Source: Zoogloea sp. (GTDB lineage: Bacteria > Pseudomonadota > Gammaproteobacteria > Burkholderiales > Rhodocyclaceae). Taken from it: DNA of 64,000 nt. Positions 26,030 to 36,438 of the stretch are shown here, in pieces. The translations under genes and the position numbers were made by a program. Each line of letters begins with the position of its first letter. Position 1 is the first letter of the stretch. Under the pieces are notes generated by a model that saw nothing but the letters and a program-made list of their open reading frames with translations, ran no database searches and was not told the origin of the DNA. The stretch is from NCBI GenBank assembly GCA_009026175.1, contig WBTZ01000006.1:1-64000 (forward strand), read 5' to 3'.

Positions 26030-26937
26030 TACTTTCCGTGCTTGCCGGAGTCAACCGCCGGGGCATTACGGCCGCCGGCACCCTTGAAATACTTGAAAAA
26101 CTCCGAGTTCGGCTCGATGACCATCACGTCGGACTTGTTCTTGAAGCTGTTCCGGTAAGCCTCGAGGCTGCGGTAGAACGCATAGAACTCGGGGCTCTGG
26201 CCGAAGGCCTGGGCATAGATGGCGGACGCCTTGGCATCCCCGTCACCCTTGACCATCTGGGCCGAACGATAGGCTTCGGCGAGGATCACCTCACGCTGCT
26301 TGTCGGCATCGGCCTTGATCTTCTCGGCTTCCGCACCACCCTGCGAGCGGAGCTCGTTGGCGACCCGCTTGCGCTCGGCTTCCATGCGTCGATAGACCGA
26401 CTCGGACACCTCTGCAGGCAGATCCACCCGCTTGAGCCGCACGTCGACGATCTGCACACCGATCTTGCGTGCGTCGAGGTCGGCCTTGAGGCGCATCTCG
26501 TCCATGATCTTGTCCCGCTCACCGGACACGACATCATGCACGGTGCGCTTGCCGAACTCCTCCCGGAGCCCCGCATTGACGGTCTGCTCCAGGCGGGTGC
26601 GGGCACGGGTCTCATCGCCGCCGACGGAGATGTAGTAAAGCTTGGGATCGACGATCCGCCACTTCACGAACAGATCCACCAGGACGTTCTTCTTCTCGGA
26701 GGTGATGAAACGCTCGGGCTCCGAAGTGTCGAGGGTCAGGATGCGCCGATCGAAGTAGCGCACGTTCTGGATCAGGGGAATCTTGAAGTGCAGACCCGGC
26801 TCACTGATCTGCTCCTTGACCTCACCCAGCTGGAAGACCAGCGCATGCTGGCGCTGATCAACCGTGAAGAGGGACATGGACAGCACCGCAGCGACAAACA
26901 GGCCTGCTCCAGCCAGCAATGACAGACGTTCTCGCAT
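26029..26937 (-). CDS. hflC: HflC, regulator of FtsH protease
   Basis: A 302-residue membrane protein with one N-terminal transmembrane segment ('LLAGAGLFVAAVLSMSLFTV') and a periplasmic SPFH/band 7 domain ('ALVFQLGEVKEQISEPGLHF'), followed by a helical region rich in Ala/Glu/Lys ('EAEKIKADADKQREVILAEA'). With HflK it forms the cage that surrounds FtsH and controls degradation of membrane proteins. Its ATG overlaps the hflK stop by 1 nt. Confidence 0.97.
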   Translation of the reverse strand: MRERLSLLAGAGLFVAAVLSMSLFTVDQRQHALVFQLGEVKEQISEPGLHFKIPLIQNVRYFDRRILTLDTSEPERFITSEKKNVLVDLFVKWRIVDPKLYYISVGGDETRARTRLEQTVNAGLREEFGKRTVHDVVSGERDKIMDEMRLKADLDARKIGVQIVDVRLKRVDLPAEVSESVYRRMEAERKRVANELRSQGGAEAEKIKADADKQREVILAEAYRSAQMVKGDGDAKASAIYAQAFGQSPEFYAFYRSLEAYRNSFKNKSDVMVIEPNSEFFKYFKGAGGRNAPAVDSGKHGK

Positions 26938-28205
26938 CAGCGTTCTCCCCGCTCCCGGTTGCGCGTGGCCTCACGGGTGCGGGACTCCCCGGAGAGTGCA
27001 TCCGCCCTGGGCGGCGTAATCGAATTGTCGGCAGCCGCCGGCGTTGCCGCACGGGGCAATTGGGCCGGCTCGCCAGCCGGGACGTTACCCGGCACCACGG
27101 TCGCCTGCATCAGCTTGTCGAGCGGCAGATACAGCAGGTTGCCGTTCCCCTTGGCGTCGACCATCACCTTGCTGGTGTTGGACAGGATCTGCTGCATGGT
27201 GTCGAGGTACATCCGCTGGCGGGTCACCTCGGGCGCCTTGGCATACTCGGCATAGACCTGCTTGAAGCGCGAGGCATCGCCTTCGGCCTGCGCAACCACA
27301 CGGCCCTTGTAAGCGTCGGCCTCTTCCAGCAGGCGCGAAGCAGCGCCACGGGCACGGGGAATCACATCATTGGCGTAAGCCTGGCCTTCGTTCTTCTGAC
27401 GCTCCCGGTCCTGCCCGGCCTTCACCGCGTCATCGAACGCAGCCTGCACCTGCTCGGGCGGCTGGGCATTCTGCATGGTGACCTTGCTGACCTGGATACC
27501 CGTGGTGTAACGGTCCAGGATGTCCTGGGTCAGCTTCTGGGCATTGGCGGCAACCTGCTCGCGGCCCTCGTAGAGCACGAAGTCCATCTTGCTCTTGCCG
27601 ACGATCTCGCGCACAGCGGTCTCGGCGGCCTGGATCACCGAGTCATCGGCGTTCCGGTTGCTGAACAGATAGGCCTGCGGATCCTTGAGCACGTACTGGA
27701 CGGCGAACTGGATGTTCACGATGTTCTCGTCGTCCGTCAGCATCAGGGCCTCCTTGAGGACCTTGTTGCGCTCGGACCCCCGGTAGCCGATCTCGACCGT
27801 ACGGACACCGGTCAGGTTGACCAGCTCGTGGCTCTGGATCGGGTAAGGCAGGCGCCAGCGCAGGCCAGGCTCGGTGGACTCCTGGAAGCGGCCGAACTGC
27901 AGCACGATGCCGCGCTGGCTCGCATCGACGATGTAGAAGCCGCTCGCCAGCCAGATCACGGCAGCAAAGGCCGCGATCAGGCCGATACCGCCACCGAACT
28001 GGCGGAAGGAGAACTCGGGACCGGGGCCACGACCGCCGCCGCCGCCATCACCGCCGCCCGGTGCGCCATTGCGCCCGAACATGCCGGAAAGACGCCGGTT
28101 GAAGTCGCGCCAGAGCTCCTCCAGATCGGGAGGCCCCTGGTTATCGCCGCCGCCGCGGTTGTCTCCACCGCCACGGTTCCCCCAGCGGGGGTCGTTGAGG
28201 GACAT
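26937..28205 (-). CDS. hflK: HflK, regulator of FtsH protease
   Basis: A 422-residue partner of HflC. The N-terminus MSLNDPRWGNRGGG is Gly/Asn-rich and followed by a Gly/Arg-rich cytoplasmic region, then a transmembrane segment ('GIGLIAAFAAVIWLASGFYI') and an SPFH domain ('RGIVLQFGRFQESTEPGLRW'). ATG 28205 gives the standard HflK N-terminus with AGG upstream; a GTG at 28223 would add six residues. The C-terminal tail after residue 350 is Pro/Ala- and Arg-rich. Confidence 0.97.
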   Translation of the reverse strand: MSLNDPRWGNRGGGDNRGGGDNQGPPDLEELWRDFNRRLSGMFGRNGAPGGGDGGGGGRGPGPEFSFRQFGGGIGLIAAFAAVIWLASGFYIVDASQRGIVLQFGRFQESTEPGLRWRLPYPIQSHELVNLTGVRTVEIGYRGSERNKVLKEALMLTDDENIVNIQFAVQYVLKDPQAYLFSNRNADDSVIQAAETAVREIVGKSKMDFVLYEGREQVAANAQKLTQDILDRYTTGIQVSKVTMQNAQPPEQVQAAFDDAVKAGQDRERQKNEGQAYANDVIPRARGAASRLLEEADAYKGRVVAQAEGDASRFKQVYAEYAKAPEVTRQRMYLDTMQQILSNTSKVMVDAKGNGNLLYLPLDKLMQATVVPGNVPAGEPAQLPRAATPAAADNSITPPRADALSGESRTREATRNRERGER

Positions 28206-28261
28206 GAGAATGCCTGAAATCACGGTTTAATCCGCTCCGGAAGTAGACTCACTGGGATACT

Positions 28262-29398
28262 TCAAAACGACGACTCGTGCTGTACAGCAAGAGCCGCCAG
28301 GGATGCCTTGTGTTTCTGGGCGACGTCGGCCAGGACCTGCCTCAGCAGGTCCAGGCCTTCTCCAGTCCTGGCGCTGAGCAAAACGCGCGAGATGTTACCA
28401 CAAGCGTCCTGCTGGACTTCCGCACTTGCCAGGCTCTGGTCGATCTTGTTCCACACCTGGATCTGGGGCAACTGCCCGGCCCCGATTTCATCCAGCACAC
28501 CATTCACGGCAGCGATCTGCCCTTCCCTGTCGTCACTCGACGAATCGACCACATGCAACAGCAGGTCGGCAGAGACGGTTTCCTCCAGCGTGGCGTGAAA
28601 GGCGGCCACGAGTGAGTGAGGCAGGTCACGGATGAATCCGACCGTGTCCGACACCACGATGTTCCCGGCTTCGCCAAGGAAAAGTCGACGGGAGGTGGTA
28701 TCGAGGGTCGCAAACAACTGATCGGCGGCGTAGGCCCCGGCCTTCGTGAGCGCATTGAACAGCGTCGACTTGCCCGCATTGGTGTACCCCACCAGGGATA
28801 CGCTGAGCACGTCGCGGCGCTCCCGCGCCCGCCTGCGCACTGCGCGCTGGCGCTCGAGCACCTTGAGCCGGGCCTTGAGCAGCTTGACCCGCTCACCAAG
28901 CAGGCGGCGGTCGGTCTCGAGCTGCTTTTCACCTGGTCCGCGCAGGCCGATACCACCCTTCTGGCGTTCCAGGTGGGTCCAGCCCCTGACCAGGCGTGTG
29001 GACAGGTGCTGCAGCTGTGCCAGTTCGACCTGCAGCTTCCCCTCGTGGCTCTTCGCACGCAGGGCAAAGATGTCGAGGATGAGGGCGGACCGGTCGATGA
29101 CCCGGCAGTTGAGCTTGCGCTCGAGGTTGCGCTGCTGGGCCGCGGTGATGTCGTGATTGAAGATCACGATGTCGCCGCCGCTCATCTGCACCAGCGAACC
29201 GATTTCCTCCGCCTTGCCCTTGCCGACGAAGAGGGCAGGATCGGGCGCCTGGCGGCGACCCTGGATCACCCCGACGATGACGGCTCCGGCACTGCCTGCG
29301 AGCAGGCTGACCTCGGCAAGGCGCTCTTCGATGCCGCCCTGGCCGAAATCGACCTGCACCAGTACGGCGCGGTTTCCCGACGACGGTCGTTCAAACAC
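28262..29398 (-). CDS. hflX: GTPase HflX
   Basis: A 378-residue ribosome-associated GTPase that splits or rescues stalled 70S ribosomes. The N-terminal HflX domain ends in the glycine-rich 'GGIGLRGPGEKQLETDRR'. The G domain has G1 'GYTNAGKSTLF', G2 'FATLDTTSRRL', G3 'DTVGFIRDLPH' and G4 'NKID'. The start is GTG 29398, giving the family's FERP opening. It follows hfq by 51 bp. Confidence 0.96.
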   Translation of the reverse strand: MFERPSSGNRAVLVQVDFGQGGIEERLAEVSLLAGSAGAVIVGVIQGRRQAPDPALFVGKGKAEEIGSLVQMSGGDIVIFNHDITAAQQRNLERKLNCRVIDRSALILDIFALRAKSHEGKLQVELAQLQHLSTRLVRGWTHLERQKGGIGLRGPGEKQLETDRRLLGERVKLLKARLKVLERQRAVRRRARERRDVLSVSLVGYTNAGKSTLFNALTKAGAYAADQLFATLDTTSRRLFLGEAGNIVVSDTVGFIRDLPHSLVAAFHATLEETVSADLLLHVVDSSSDDREGQIAAVNGVLDEIGAGQLPQIQVWNKIDQSLASAEVQQDACGNISRVLLSARTGEGLDLLRQVLADVAQKHKASLAALAVQHESSF

Positions 29399-29449
29399 GC
29401 CGCCACCCGACGTTCAGGTGGCCTACGGACGGCCAGGGGATAAGGGAAC

Positions 29450-29692
29450 TCAGCTTGCGGCCTCGTTTTGTTCCTGCTGGATATTGACGGGGCGCGCCGG
29501 CACCACGGTGGAGATGGCGTGCTTGTAAACCATCTGGGTCACGGTGTTCTTCAACAGGACAACGTACTGATCGAAAGACTCGACCTGCCCCTGCAGCTTG
29601 ATCCCGTTCACAAGATAGATGGAAACCGGCACGTGCTCGCGGCGGAGCGCGTTAAGGAACGGATCTTGGAGGAGTTGCCCCTTGTTGCTCAT
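29450..29692 (-). CDS. hfq: RNA chaperone Hfq
   Basis: An 80-residue Sm-like protein. The Sm1 segment '[19 protein letters not shown]' and Sm2 '[14 protein letters not shown]' are intact, including YKHA, with the lysine/histidine that contact U-rich RNA. '[19 protein letters not shown]' is the usual N-terminus. It matches sRNAs with mRNAs and would be the obvious partner of the candidate sRNA near 39.1 kb. It lies between der and hflX, with its own likely -10 box upstream. Confidence 0.98.
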   Translation of the reverse strand: MSNKGQLLQDPFLNALRREHVPVSIYLVNGIKLQGQVESFDQYVVLLKNTVTQMVYKHAISTVVPARPVNIQQEQNEAAS

Positions 29693-29724
29693 TTTTTGAA
29701 CCTCTATGGTTTTAGTTTGGAATA

Positions 29725-29730
29725 ATTATA
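29725..29730 (-). promoter_or_regulatory. Probable -10 box of hfq
   Basis: Minus strand reads TATAAT at 29730-29725, 32 nt before the hfq ATG, in the 102-bp gap after der. I see no good -35, so hfq may be both read through from upstream and started locally. Confidence 0.45.
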
Positions 29731-29794
29731 GAGCCTTTTGCTGCACCGCCACATCAGGTACGGCAAGCAGCTCGATGGTGTGGAAATCGGTTCT

Positions 29795-31123
29795 TCAATC
29801 CTTGCTTGCGAAGGGGTTCTTGGATGACTTGAATTGTATCCGCAACGGTGTCCCCTGCAATTTGAAGGCTTCCTGGAAGGTTCTTTCCAGATAGCGTACG
29901 TATGACGGCGGCACATGGTCAAGCGCGGCGCCGTGCACAACGATGATCGGCGGGTTCATGCCCCCCTGGTGCGCATAACGCATCTTGGGTCGGAAGCCGT
30001 TGTGACGGGGCGGTTGCTGGCGCACGATGGCATCGAGCAGCAGACGGGTCAGCTTGGGGGTGGCGAGCTTGGTCATCGCCGCCTCGTAGGCTCCATCGAC
30101 AGCCTTCAACATGGGGACGATGCCCTGTCCTTTCAAGGCCGAGACATACAGAAAACGCGCAAAACCCAGGAAGGGGAGCTTGCGGGCAATGTCTTCCTTG
30201 ATGCGCTGGCGACGATAATCGTCGACGCTGTCCCACTTATTGACCGCCACCACCAACGCACGACCCGCCTCGACCACGAAGCCTCCGATATGAGCATCCT
30301 GCTCGGAGACGTCCTGGCTGGCATCCAGCACCAACACCACCACGTTGCTCTGCTCCACGGCCTGGAGGGTCTTGATCACCGAGAATTTCTCGACGGTCTC
30401 GAACACCTTGCCGCGCTTGCGCAGGCCTGCGGTATCGATCAGCGTGTAATGGCGCCCATTGCGCTCGAAGGGCACCTCGATCGCATCGCGGGTGGTACCG
30501 GGCATGTCGAAGGCAATCACCCGCTCTTCGCCGATCAGGGTATTGACCAGGGTGGACTTGCCCACGTTGGGGCGTCCGACGATCGCCACCCGGGGGCCCT
30601 TCTCGGCCGGCAGGTCGTCATCGTCATCCCGCGGGAAGGACTCGAGGATCAGTTCCATCAGCGTGGTGACGTTGTCACCGTGGGCCGAGGACACACACAG
30701 CGGCTCGCCGATGCCCAGGGCATGGAATTCGGCGGAGATCATCGCCCGGTTCATGCCCTCCGCCTTGTTCACCACCAGGAAGGTCGGACGGCCGGCCCGC
30801 CGCAGTCGGCTGGCGATCTGCTCGTCGTGGGGTGTCAGCCCGGCACGGGCGTCCACCATGAACAGCAGCGCATCGGCTTCGGCGATGGCCTGCTCGGCCT
30901 GCCTTGCCATTTCATGGACGATTCCGTCCTTTGCCACGGGGTCGAAGCCGGCCGTATCGACGACCAGGAACTCCCGCTCGGCCGCCCGCCCCATGCCATA
31001 CCGGCGATCTCGGGTCAGACCGGGGAAATCGGCGACGAGCGCGTCACGGGTCTTGGTGAGTCGATTGAACAGGGTGGACTTGCCCACATTGGGGCGTCCT
31101 ACCAGAACCAGGGTTGGCTTCAC
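29795..31123 (-). CDS. der: Ribosome assembly GTPase Der (EngA)
   Basis: A 442-residue protein with two GTPase domains in tandem, each with 'GRPNVGKST', followed by a KH-like C-terminal domain ('[20 protein letters not shown]'). Der assists 50S subunit maturation. '[12 protein letters not shown]' and '[20 protein letters not shown]' are the G3/switch regions. Start is GTG 31123 with GGAG upstream. It is 15 bp after bamB, the usual betaproteobacterial order. Confidence 0.98.
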   Translation of the reverse strand: MKPTLVLVGRPNVGKSTLFNRLTKTRDALVADFPGLTRDRRYGMGRAAEREFLVVDTAGFDPVAKDGIVHEMARQAEQAIAEADALLFMVDARAGLTPHDEQIASRLRRAGRPTFLVVNKAEGMNRAMISAEFHALGIGEPLCVSSAHGDNVTTLMELILESFPRDDDDDLPAEKGPRVAIVGRPNVGKSTLVNTLIGEERVIAFDMPGTTRDAIEVPFERNGRHYTLIDTAGLRKRGKVFETVEKFSVIKTLQAVEQSNVVVLVLDASQDVSEQDAHIGGFVVEAGRALVVAVNKWDSVDDYRRQRIKEDIARKLPFLGFARFLYVSALKGQGIVPMLKAVDGAYEAAMTKLATPKLTRLLLDAIVRQQPPRHNGFRPKMRYAHQGGMNPPIIVVHGAALDHVPPSYVRYLERTFQEAFKLQGTPLRIQFKSSKNPFASKD

Positions 31124-31138
31124 GCGTCGGGAACTCCG

Positions 31139-32275
31139 TTATTGCAGGCCAAGGCCATAGACATTGCCATCCTTGCTCTGGATGACCATTTCGCCATCAC
31201 TGCGCTGGATGTCGGCAAGGATGGGGCTGGAGTCGACACGCTGCCGCCCCGCCATGCCCCCGTCATCCTTGCGCAGGAGATGCACGTAGCCTTCGCCGTC
31301 ACCCACCACCACATAACCGCCGGAGACACGCGGGCGGCCCACGTTGCGGCCAGCCAGTTGATCCTGCTTCCAGGCGCTGGCGCCCGTATTCAGGTCGAGG
31401 GCATGCACGGCCCCCTTCTCGTCGGTCACATAGGCATACCGGGAATCCATGTCGAGACCGCGGGAACTGGACAGGTCACGCGCCCACAAGGTCGAACCAT
31501 TGGCCAGGTCGAAGCAGGCAATGCGCCCCTGGAAGGCCACGGCGCAGGCTGAGCGGGCGCCCAGCACCGGCAGGCTGGTGATGTCGGCCATGCGCTCCAG
31601 CTCGGTGGCACCACGCGGGACCGCGACCGTACCTTCCCACATCAGGCTGCCGTTGGCCGCGCTGACGGCCACCAGCTTGCCCCCCGGAAAGCCCGCGAAC
31701 ACCGCCGTTCCCTCGATCACCACGCCTGCCGAATTACGCAGGGACAAGGCCGGAGTAGCCCGCTGGTAGACCCAGCGACGACGGCCATCCTGAGGATCCA
31801 GGCCGAACAGCCGGCTGTCGGCGCTGCGCACCACGATCAGGTTGTCGGATACCGCCGGCGCCGCGAGGATCTCGGCATTCACCTGGACGCGCCATTTGAC
31901 CTGACCCGTCTTGGCGTCCAGCGCCACGACCTCACCCTTCGGCGTGCCCACCACGGCAAGCTGCCCGTTGCTGCCAACACCGCCGGACAGGGCACCGTTG
32001 ATCGATGCCTTCCAGGTGTTGCGGCCCGCTTCCAGGCGCACCACGTCGCCATCGGCGGCCGCGGCGAACACGGCATTGCCGCTGACCGCCGGCTGCAGCA
32101 CGTAAGCGCCGGAATTCCCGACCCGCGCCTTCCAGACTTCGGAGACCCGAATGCCGTCATTCAGCGGCTTGAGGGCCGGCAGCTTGTTCTTGTCCGACGC
32201 AAAGGGGTTCAGGGAAGAACATGCGCCGAGCAGCAGCGCTCCCGCCACAGCCGCCGCAAGGCGGGCGGGCGTCAT
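31139..32275 (-). CDS. bamB: Outer membrane assembly lipoprotein BamB
   Basis: A 378-residue lipoprotein with lipobox 'LLLGACSS' near residues 14-21. The mature protein is an eight-bladed PQQ-type beta propeller, with repeated 'xxVVALDAKTGQVKWRV'-like blades ('KLVAVSAANGSLMWEG', 'AVHALDLNTGASAWKQ'). It is a subunit of the BAM complex that inserts outer-membrane barrels. ATG overlaps the yfgM-like stop by 4 nt. Confidence 0.96.
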   Translation of the reverse strand: MTPARLAAAVAGALLLGACSSLNPFASDKNKLPALKPLNDGIRVSEVWKARVGNSGAYVLQPAVSGNAVFAAAADGDVVRLEAGRNTWKASINGALSGGVGSNGQLAVVGTPKGEVVALDAKTGQVKWRVQVNAEILAAPAVSDNLIVVRSADSRLFGLDPQDGRRRWVYQRATPALSLRNSAGVVIEGTAVFAGFPGGKLVAVSAANGSLMWEGTVAVPRGATELERMADITSLPVLGARSACAVAFQGRIACFDLANGSTLWARDLSSSRGLDMDSRYAYVTDEKGAVHALDLNTGASAWKQDQLAGRNVGRPRVSGGYVVVGDGEGYVHLLRKDDGGMAGRQRVDSSPILADIQRSDGEMVIQSKDGNVYGLGLQ

Positions 32276-32925
32276 TGAGCGCCCCCGATGGCATCGAGCT
32301 TGGCCTGGGCTATCTCGCGCAGGGTCGAGGACTCCGCCTTGACGGCGGTGCTCAGCGCATCCACCGCCGCCTTGTAGGCAACCCGGGCTTCCGCCTGCTT
32401 ACCCTGGGCCACCAGGATGTCGCCCTTCAGGTCGGCGAAACGTGCAGCCAGTTCGCCATCGGTCGGCGCCTGCAGCTGTGCGAGCGCTTCGTCATAGGCC
32501 TTGTCATCGAACAGGACGGTCGCCAGGCGCAGCCGCGCGATATTGCGCAGCGCCGGGTCATTGGCCTTCTCGGCAGCCCAGGCCAGGGGCACCCGGGCGT
32601 TCTTGAGGTCGCCCGCATCGCTCTGGACCTTGGCCGACAGCAGCGCGGCCAGGTCGGCGTAAGGCGTGCCGCTGTACTTGTCGATGAGCAGCCCTGCCGC
32701 CTCACGTGCCTTCTGCGCGTTCTTCTCGCCCGCTGCCTGCTGCACGCTGGTGTACAGCGCCGACGCCTCCGCGCCCTGCTTGCCGCGGTACCAGTTCCAG
32801 CCTTGCCAGCCAACGGAGGCCAGGGCCGCTGCCACCGCGAGGGTGGTCACGAGCTTGCCGTTCTCTTCCCACCATCCCTTGATCTGGGAAAGCTGTTCCT
32901 GTTCTTCAAGGTCAAATGCTGCCAT
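32272..32925 (-). CDS. YfgM-like ancillary SecYEG/periplasmic chaperone protein
   Basis: A 217-residue inner-membrane protein: short cytoplasmic start '[19 protein letters not shown]', one transmembrane segment ('[19 protein letters not shown]') and a periplasmic helical TPR-like domain (DUF2133/YfgM type). In E. coli YfgM links SecYEG to periplasmic chaperones. ATG 32925 has GGAAGAAG upstream and overlaps hisS by 14 nt. The bamB-yfgM-hisS order supports the call. Confidence 0.93.
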   Translation of the reverse strand: MAAFDLEEQEQLSQIKGWWEENGKLVTTLAVAAALASVGWQGWNWYRGKQGAEASALYTSVQQAAGEKNAQKAREAAGLLIDKYSGTPYADLAALLSAKVQSDAGDLKNARVPLAWAAEKANDPALRNIARLRLATVLFDDKAYDEALAQLQAPTDGELAARFADLKGDILVAQGKQAEARVAYKAAVDALSTAVKAESSTLREIAQAKLDAIGGAQ

Positions 32926-34207
32926 CGTCTTCTTCCGATTCGAGTAGGCGGTCGGCCAGGGTTTCGGGGAGCACGTCCATCGGGACGCGAATCTGTTCGG
33001 AGCCATCGCGCAGCGGCTTGAGGCTGACTTCGCCTGCAGCTGCCTCATCGTCGCCGATCACTACGGCAAAGGGTGCACCGGAAGCGTCAGCCCGCTTCAT
33101 CTGCGACTTGAAACCGCCGCCGCCGCAGTGCAGGGTGACGGAAAAGCCCGTACCGCGCAGTGCTTCGGCAACCCGGAAGGCGGCCCGCTGGGCAGCCTCT
33201 CCGGCGTGTACAACATACACATCGGGCACCACCCGCTCGGCCTCGCCACCGCATTCCTGCCACAGCGACAGCAGGCGCTCCACGCCCATGGCAAACCCGG
33301 CAGCGGGCGCCGGCTTGCCGCCGAGCTGGGCCACCAGGCCGTCGTAGCGGCCACCGGCACAAATGGTGCCCTGCGCGCCCAGGCGCGTGGTGACCCATTC
33401 AAAGACCGTGCGGTTGTAGTAATCGAGGCCCCGCACCAGACGGTGATTGATGCGATAAGGCATCCCCGCGTCCTTCAGGAGGGTCTGGACTCCGTCAAAG
33501 TGCTTGAGGGACTCCTCACCGAGGAAGTCCGCCAGCTTGGGCGCGGCCTCGACGATGCCCTGCAGGTCAGGGTTCTTGGTGTCGAGGATGCGCAGCGGGT
33601 TGGTGTACAGACGCCGCTTGCCGTCCTCGTCGAGGCGATCCTGGTGCTGTTCCAGGTAGGCAATCAATGCCGCCCGGTGAGCAGCACGCTCCTCGCTGCT
33701 GCCAAGGGAATTGATCTCGAGCTTGACGTCCTCGAGGCCCAGGTCATCCCACAGGCGCGCGCACATCAGGATGTGCTCGGCATCGATGTCCGGACCGTCG
33801 AAGCCCAGGGCCTCGACCCCCACCTGGTGGAACTGCCTGTAACGCCCCTTCTGGGGACGCTCGTGGCGGAACATCGGACCATGGTAGTAGAGGCGACGGG
33901 GCTGCCCGAACAGCAGGTTGTGCTGGATCGCCGCCCGCACGCAGGAGGCCGTGCCTTCCGGGCGCAGGGTCAGGTGCTCGCCGTTGAGGGCGTCCTCGAA
34001 GGAGTACATCTCCTTCTCGACGATGTCGGTGACTTCGCCGATCGCCCGCTTGAACAGCGGGGTCGGCTCGACGATGGGCATGCGGATGGGGCGATAGCCG
34101 TAGCTGTGCAGCCAGTTGCGGACGATGTCCTCAAACTGCTCCCAGACTTCCGCATCGTCGGGCAGGATGTCGTTCATGCCGCGCACGGCCTGGAGGGTCT
34201 TGCTCAT
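32912..34207 (-). CDS. hisS: Histidyl-tRNA synthetase
   Basis: A 431-residue class II synthetase. Motif 2 is within '[20 protein letters not shown]' and '[20 protein letters not shown]'; the histidine-specific segments are '[17 protein letters not shown]' and 'AGGRYDGLV'. A C-terminal anticodon domain follows. It charges tRNA-His. Length is usual. It is 36 bp after ispG. Confidence 0.98.
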   Translation of the reverse strand: MSKTLQAVRGMNDILPDDAEVWEQFEDIVRNWLHSYGYRPIRMPIVEPTPLFKRAIGEVTDIVEKEMYSFEDALNGEHLTLRPEGTASCVRAAIQHNLLFGQPRRLYYHGPMFRHERPQKGRYRQFHQVGVEALGFDGPDIDAEHILMCARLWDDLGLEDVKLEINSLGSSEERAAHRAALIAYLEQHQDRLDEDGKRRLYTNPLRILDTKNPDLQGIVEAAPKLADFLGEESLKHFDGVQTLLKDAGMPYRINHRLVRGLDYYNRTVFEWVTTRLGAQGTICAGGRYDGLVAQLGGKPAPAAGFAMGVERLLSLWQECGGEAERVVPDVYVVHAGEAAQRAAFRVAEALRGTGFSVTLHCGGGGFKSQMKRADASGAPFAVVIGDDEAAAGEVSLKPLRDGSEQIRVPMDVLPETLADRLLESEEDDGSI

Positions 34208-34243
34208 GATTCCTTTTATTCTTGTAGGCGGAGCGGCACGGCC

Positions 34244-35494
34244 TCAGGCCGGCGCGCCCTTGCGGGGGTAGGTGCGGGCCACGTAACGCTCGATGATGGC
34301 CTTGAATTCATTGGAGATGTTGTCGCCGCGCAGGGTCAGGGTCTTGACCCCGTCCTCGAACACCGGCGCGGCAGGCGATTCGCCGGTCCCCGGCAGGGAG
34401 ATGCCGATGTTTGCATGCTTGCTCTCGCCCGGACCATTGACGATGCAGCCCATCACCGCCAGGGTCATGTTCTCGACACCGTCGTACTGGTCACGCCAGA
34501 TCGGCATGTTGTCGCGGACAAAGCCCTGCACGTCGGAAGCAAGCTCCTGGAACAGGGTGCTGGTGGTGCGGCCACAACCCGGGCAGGCCGTCACCATCGG
34601 CGTGAAGGCGCGCAAGCCCATGGTCTGCAGGATCTCCTGCGCCACCACCACCTCCTGGGTCCGGCTGCCATTGGGCTCCGGAGTCAGGGAGATGCGGATG
34701 GTGTCGCCGATGCCCTCCTGCAGCAGCACCGACAGGGCCGCCGTGGATGCCACGATGCCCTTGGAACCCATGCCGGCCTCGGTCAGGCCGAGGTGCAGCG
34801 GGTAGTCGCACTTGGCGGCCATGTCGCGGTAGACGGCGATCAGGTCCTGCACGCTGCTGACCTTGGCCGACAGGATGATCCTGTCGCCGCCCAGGCCGTA
34901 CTCTTCGGCCTTCGCAGCGGACTCCAGGGCGGAGGTGACGAGCGCCTCGCGCATCACCGCACCGGCATCCAGCGGAACGGCGCGCTTCGCGTTCTCGTCC
35001 ATGATGCGGGCCAGCACCGACTGGTCCAGACTGCCCCAGTTGACGCCGATACGCACCGGCTTGTCGTACTTGCAGGCCATCTCGACGATGGACGCGAACT
35101 GGGTATCCCGCTTGGCGCCCTGCCCCACATTGCCGGGGTTGATCCGCAGCTTGTCGAGGGCCTCGGCGCAGGCCGGGTTGTCGGCCAGCAGCTTGTGGCC
35201 GTTGTAATGGAAGTCACCGACCAGCGGAACATCCAGGTTCATCTGCAGCAGCTTCTCGCGGATCTTCGGCACCGCCTTGGCCGCCTCGTCATTATTGACG
35301 GTGATGCGCACCAGTTCGGAGCCCGCCCGGGCGAGCTGGGCCACCTGCATGGTGGTGGCAAAATCGTCGGCGGTGTCGGTATTGGTCATCGACTGAACGA
35401 CGACAGGCCCGGCAGAACCGATCAGGACATGTCCGACACGGACCAGGCGGGTCTGGCGGCGGGGGGCTGCACGCCCCGAGAGGAGTAGATCCAT
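34244..35494 (-). CDS. ispG: 4-hydroxy-3-methylbut-2-en-1-yl diphosphate synthase IspG
   Basis: A 416-residue enzyme of the MEP isoprenoid pathway that reduces MEcPP to HMBPP. The cluster ligands are in '[15 protein letters not shown]' and '[20 protein letters not shown]'; the N-terminal TIM barrel contains '[13 protein letters not shown]' and 'RINPGNVG'. It binds a 4Fe-4S cluster. In frame and intact. It sits between rodZ and hisS, as in many proteobacteria. Confidence 0.98.
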   Translation of the reverse strand: MDLLLSGRAAPRRQTRLVRVGHVLIGSAGPVVVQSMTNTDTADDFATTMQVAQLARAGSELVRITVNNDEAAKAVPKIREKLLQMNLDVPLVGDFHYNGHKLLADNPACAEALDKLRINPGNVGQGAKRDTQFASIVEMACKYDKPVRIGVNWGSLDQSVLARIMDENAKRAVPLDAGAVMREALVTSALESAAKAEEYGLGGDRIILSAKVSSVQDLIAVYRDMAAKCDYPLHLGLTEAGMGSKGIVASTAALSVLLQEGIGDTIRISLTPEPNGSRTQEVVVAQEILQTMGLRAFTPMVTACPGCGRTTSTLFQELASDVQGFVRDNMPIWRDQYDGVENMTLAVMGCIVNGPGESKHANIGISLPGTGESPAAPVFEDGVKTLTLRGDNISNEFKAIIERYVARTYPRKGAPA

Positions 35495-35505
35495 GGATGT
35501 TCCGA

Positions 35506-36438
35506 TTACTCGATCTTGAGACGGGCAACCGTCGCCTTGGCAGTCAGGCCCAGGTCAACCGGAGCGCCGTTGCGCTCCAGCTTCACCCCGCGGGCATTGC
35601 CGATCACGACGGAAATGGGTGCTTTGACATCAATCTGCTCGCGGGTTCCGGCCTTGCCGAGGCGGGAAAAAACAACCTTCCCGGCGGGGTCCTTGACCTC
35701 CACCCAGGAGTCCTGGGCAAAGTCGAACACCAGCTTGTCGCCCCCGGCCTTGGGCGCCTCAGGTGCAGGCGCCGGGGAGGTCACCGACGCTTCCTTGGCG
35801 GACACGGACTCAGGCGCTGCGGCAACCGGAGGGGTGCTCGCCGGGGCCGGCACGGCCGGCTGCACGGGCACCGGCACGGCAACGGGGGCCGGCTCGGAGG
35901 CAGGAGGAACAGCCGCCCCGCCCTCGCCGCCCTGCGCCGCAGGCGCGAAGGCCGGCTCCTGGGCTGCGGGCAGGCTGGCCACCAGGTCTTCCTGCGGCTT
36001 GCTCTTCTGGGTGTCGTAATACCAGCCGACGACCACGATGCCGAGCAGGGCAAGCGCAGCCAGCACACCGGGCAGCACCGAACGGCGGAAGCGCCCGCGC
36101 CCGACTTCCGGCATGTTGCCGTGGGCATTGGAGGCCGGCGCCAGTTCAACGGTGGCATCACTGGGCGGCGGCTCGAGCCCGGCCAGCAGGGGGGCCGGAT
36201 CGATCTTCAGCAGGCGGGCATAATTGCGCAGGAAACCGCGCGTGAAAGCCGCGCCCGGCAGCAGGTCGAAACGCCCCGATTCGATGGCCTCGACCTGGCG
36301 GGCGTTCAGCTTGAGGGAATAGGCCACCTCCGGAATGCTCATGCCCAGGGATTCCCGGGTGCTGCGCAGGGTTTCCCCGGCCCGGCGTTCGCCGGAGGAC
36401 TCGTCGATTGAAGATGGCGAGACGTCGAGATCTGTCAC
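35506..36438 (-). CDS. rodZ: RodZ-like cell-shape protein
   Basis: A 310-residue bitopic membrane protein. The N-terminal Xre-type helix-turn-helix ('[20 protein letters not shown]', '[20 protein letters not shown]') binds MreB in RodZ. A transmembrane segment ('[20 protein letters not shown]') is near residue 135, followed by a Pro/Ala/Val linker and a C-terminal DUF4115 domain ('[20 protein letters not shown]'). The start is GTG 36438, overlapping the pilW stop by 4 nt. Confidence 0.93.
   Translation of the reverse strand: MTDLDVSPSSIDESSGERRAGETLRSTRESLGMSIPEVAYSLKLNARQVEAIESGRFDLLPGAAFTRGFLRNYARLLKIDPAPLLAGLEPPPSDATVELAPASNAHGNMPEVGRGRFRRSVLPGVLAALALLGIVVVGWYYDTQKSKPQEDLVASLPAAQEPAFAPAAQGGEGGAAVPPASEPAPVAVPVPVQPAVPAPASTPPVAAAPESVSAKEASVTSPAPAPEAPKAGGDKLVFDFAQDSWVEVKDPAGKVVFSRLGKAGTREQIDVKAPISVVIGNARGVKLERNGAPVDLGLTAKATVARLKIE

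Noticed and set aside
33128..35488. 786-residue open frame on the plus strand
   Set aside because: Antisense to hisS and ispG; those are unmistakable and the antisense product is low-complexity.
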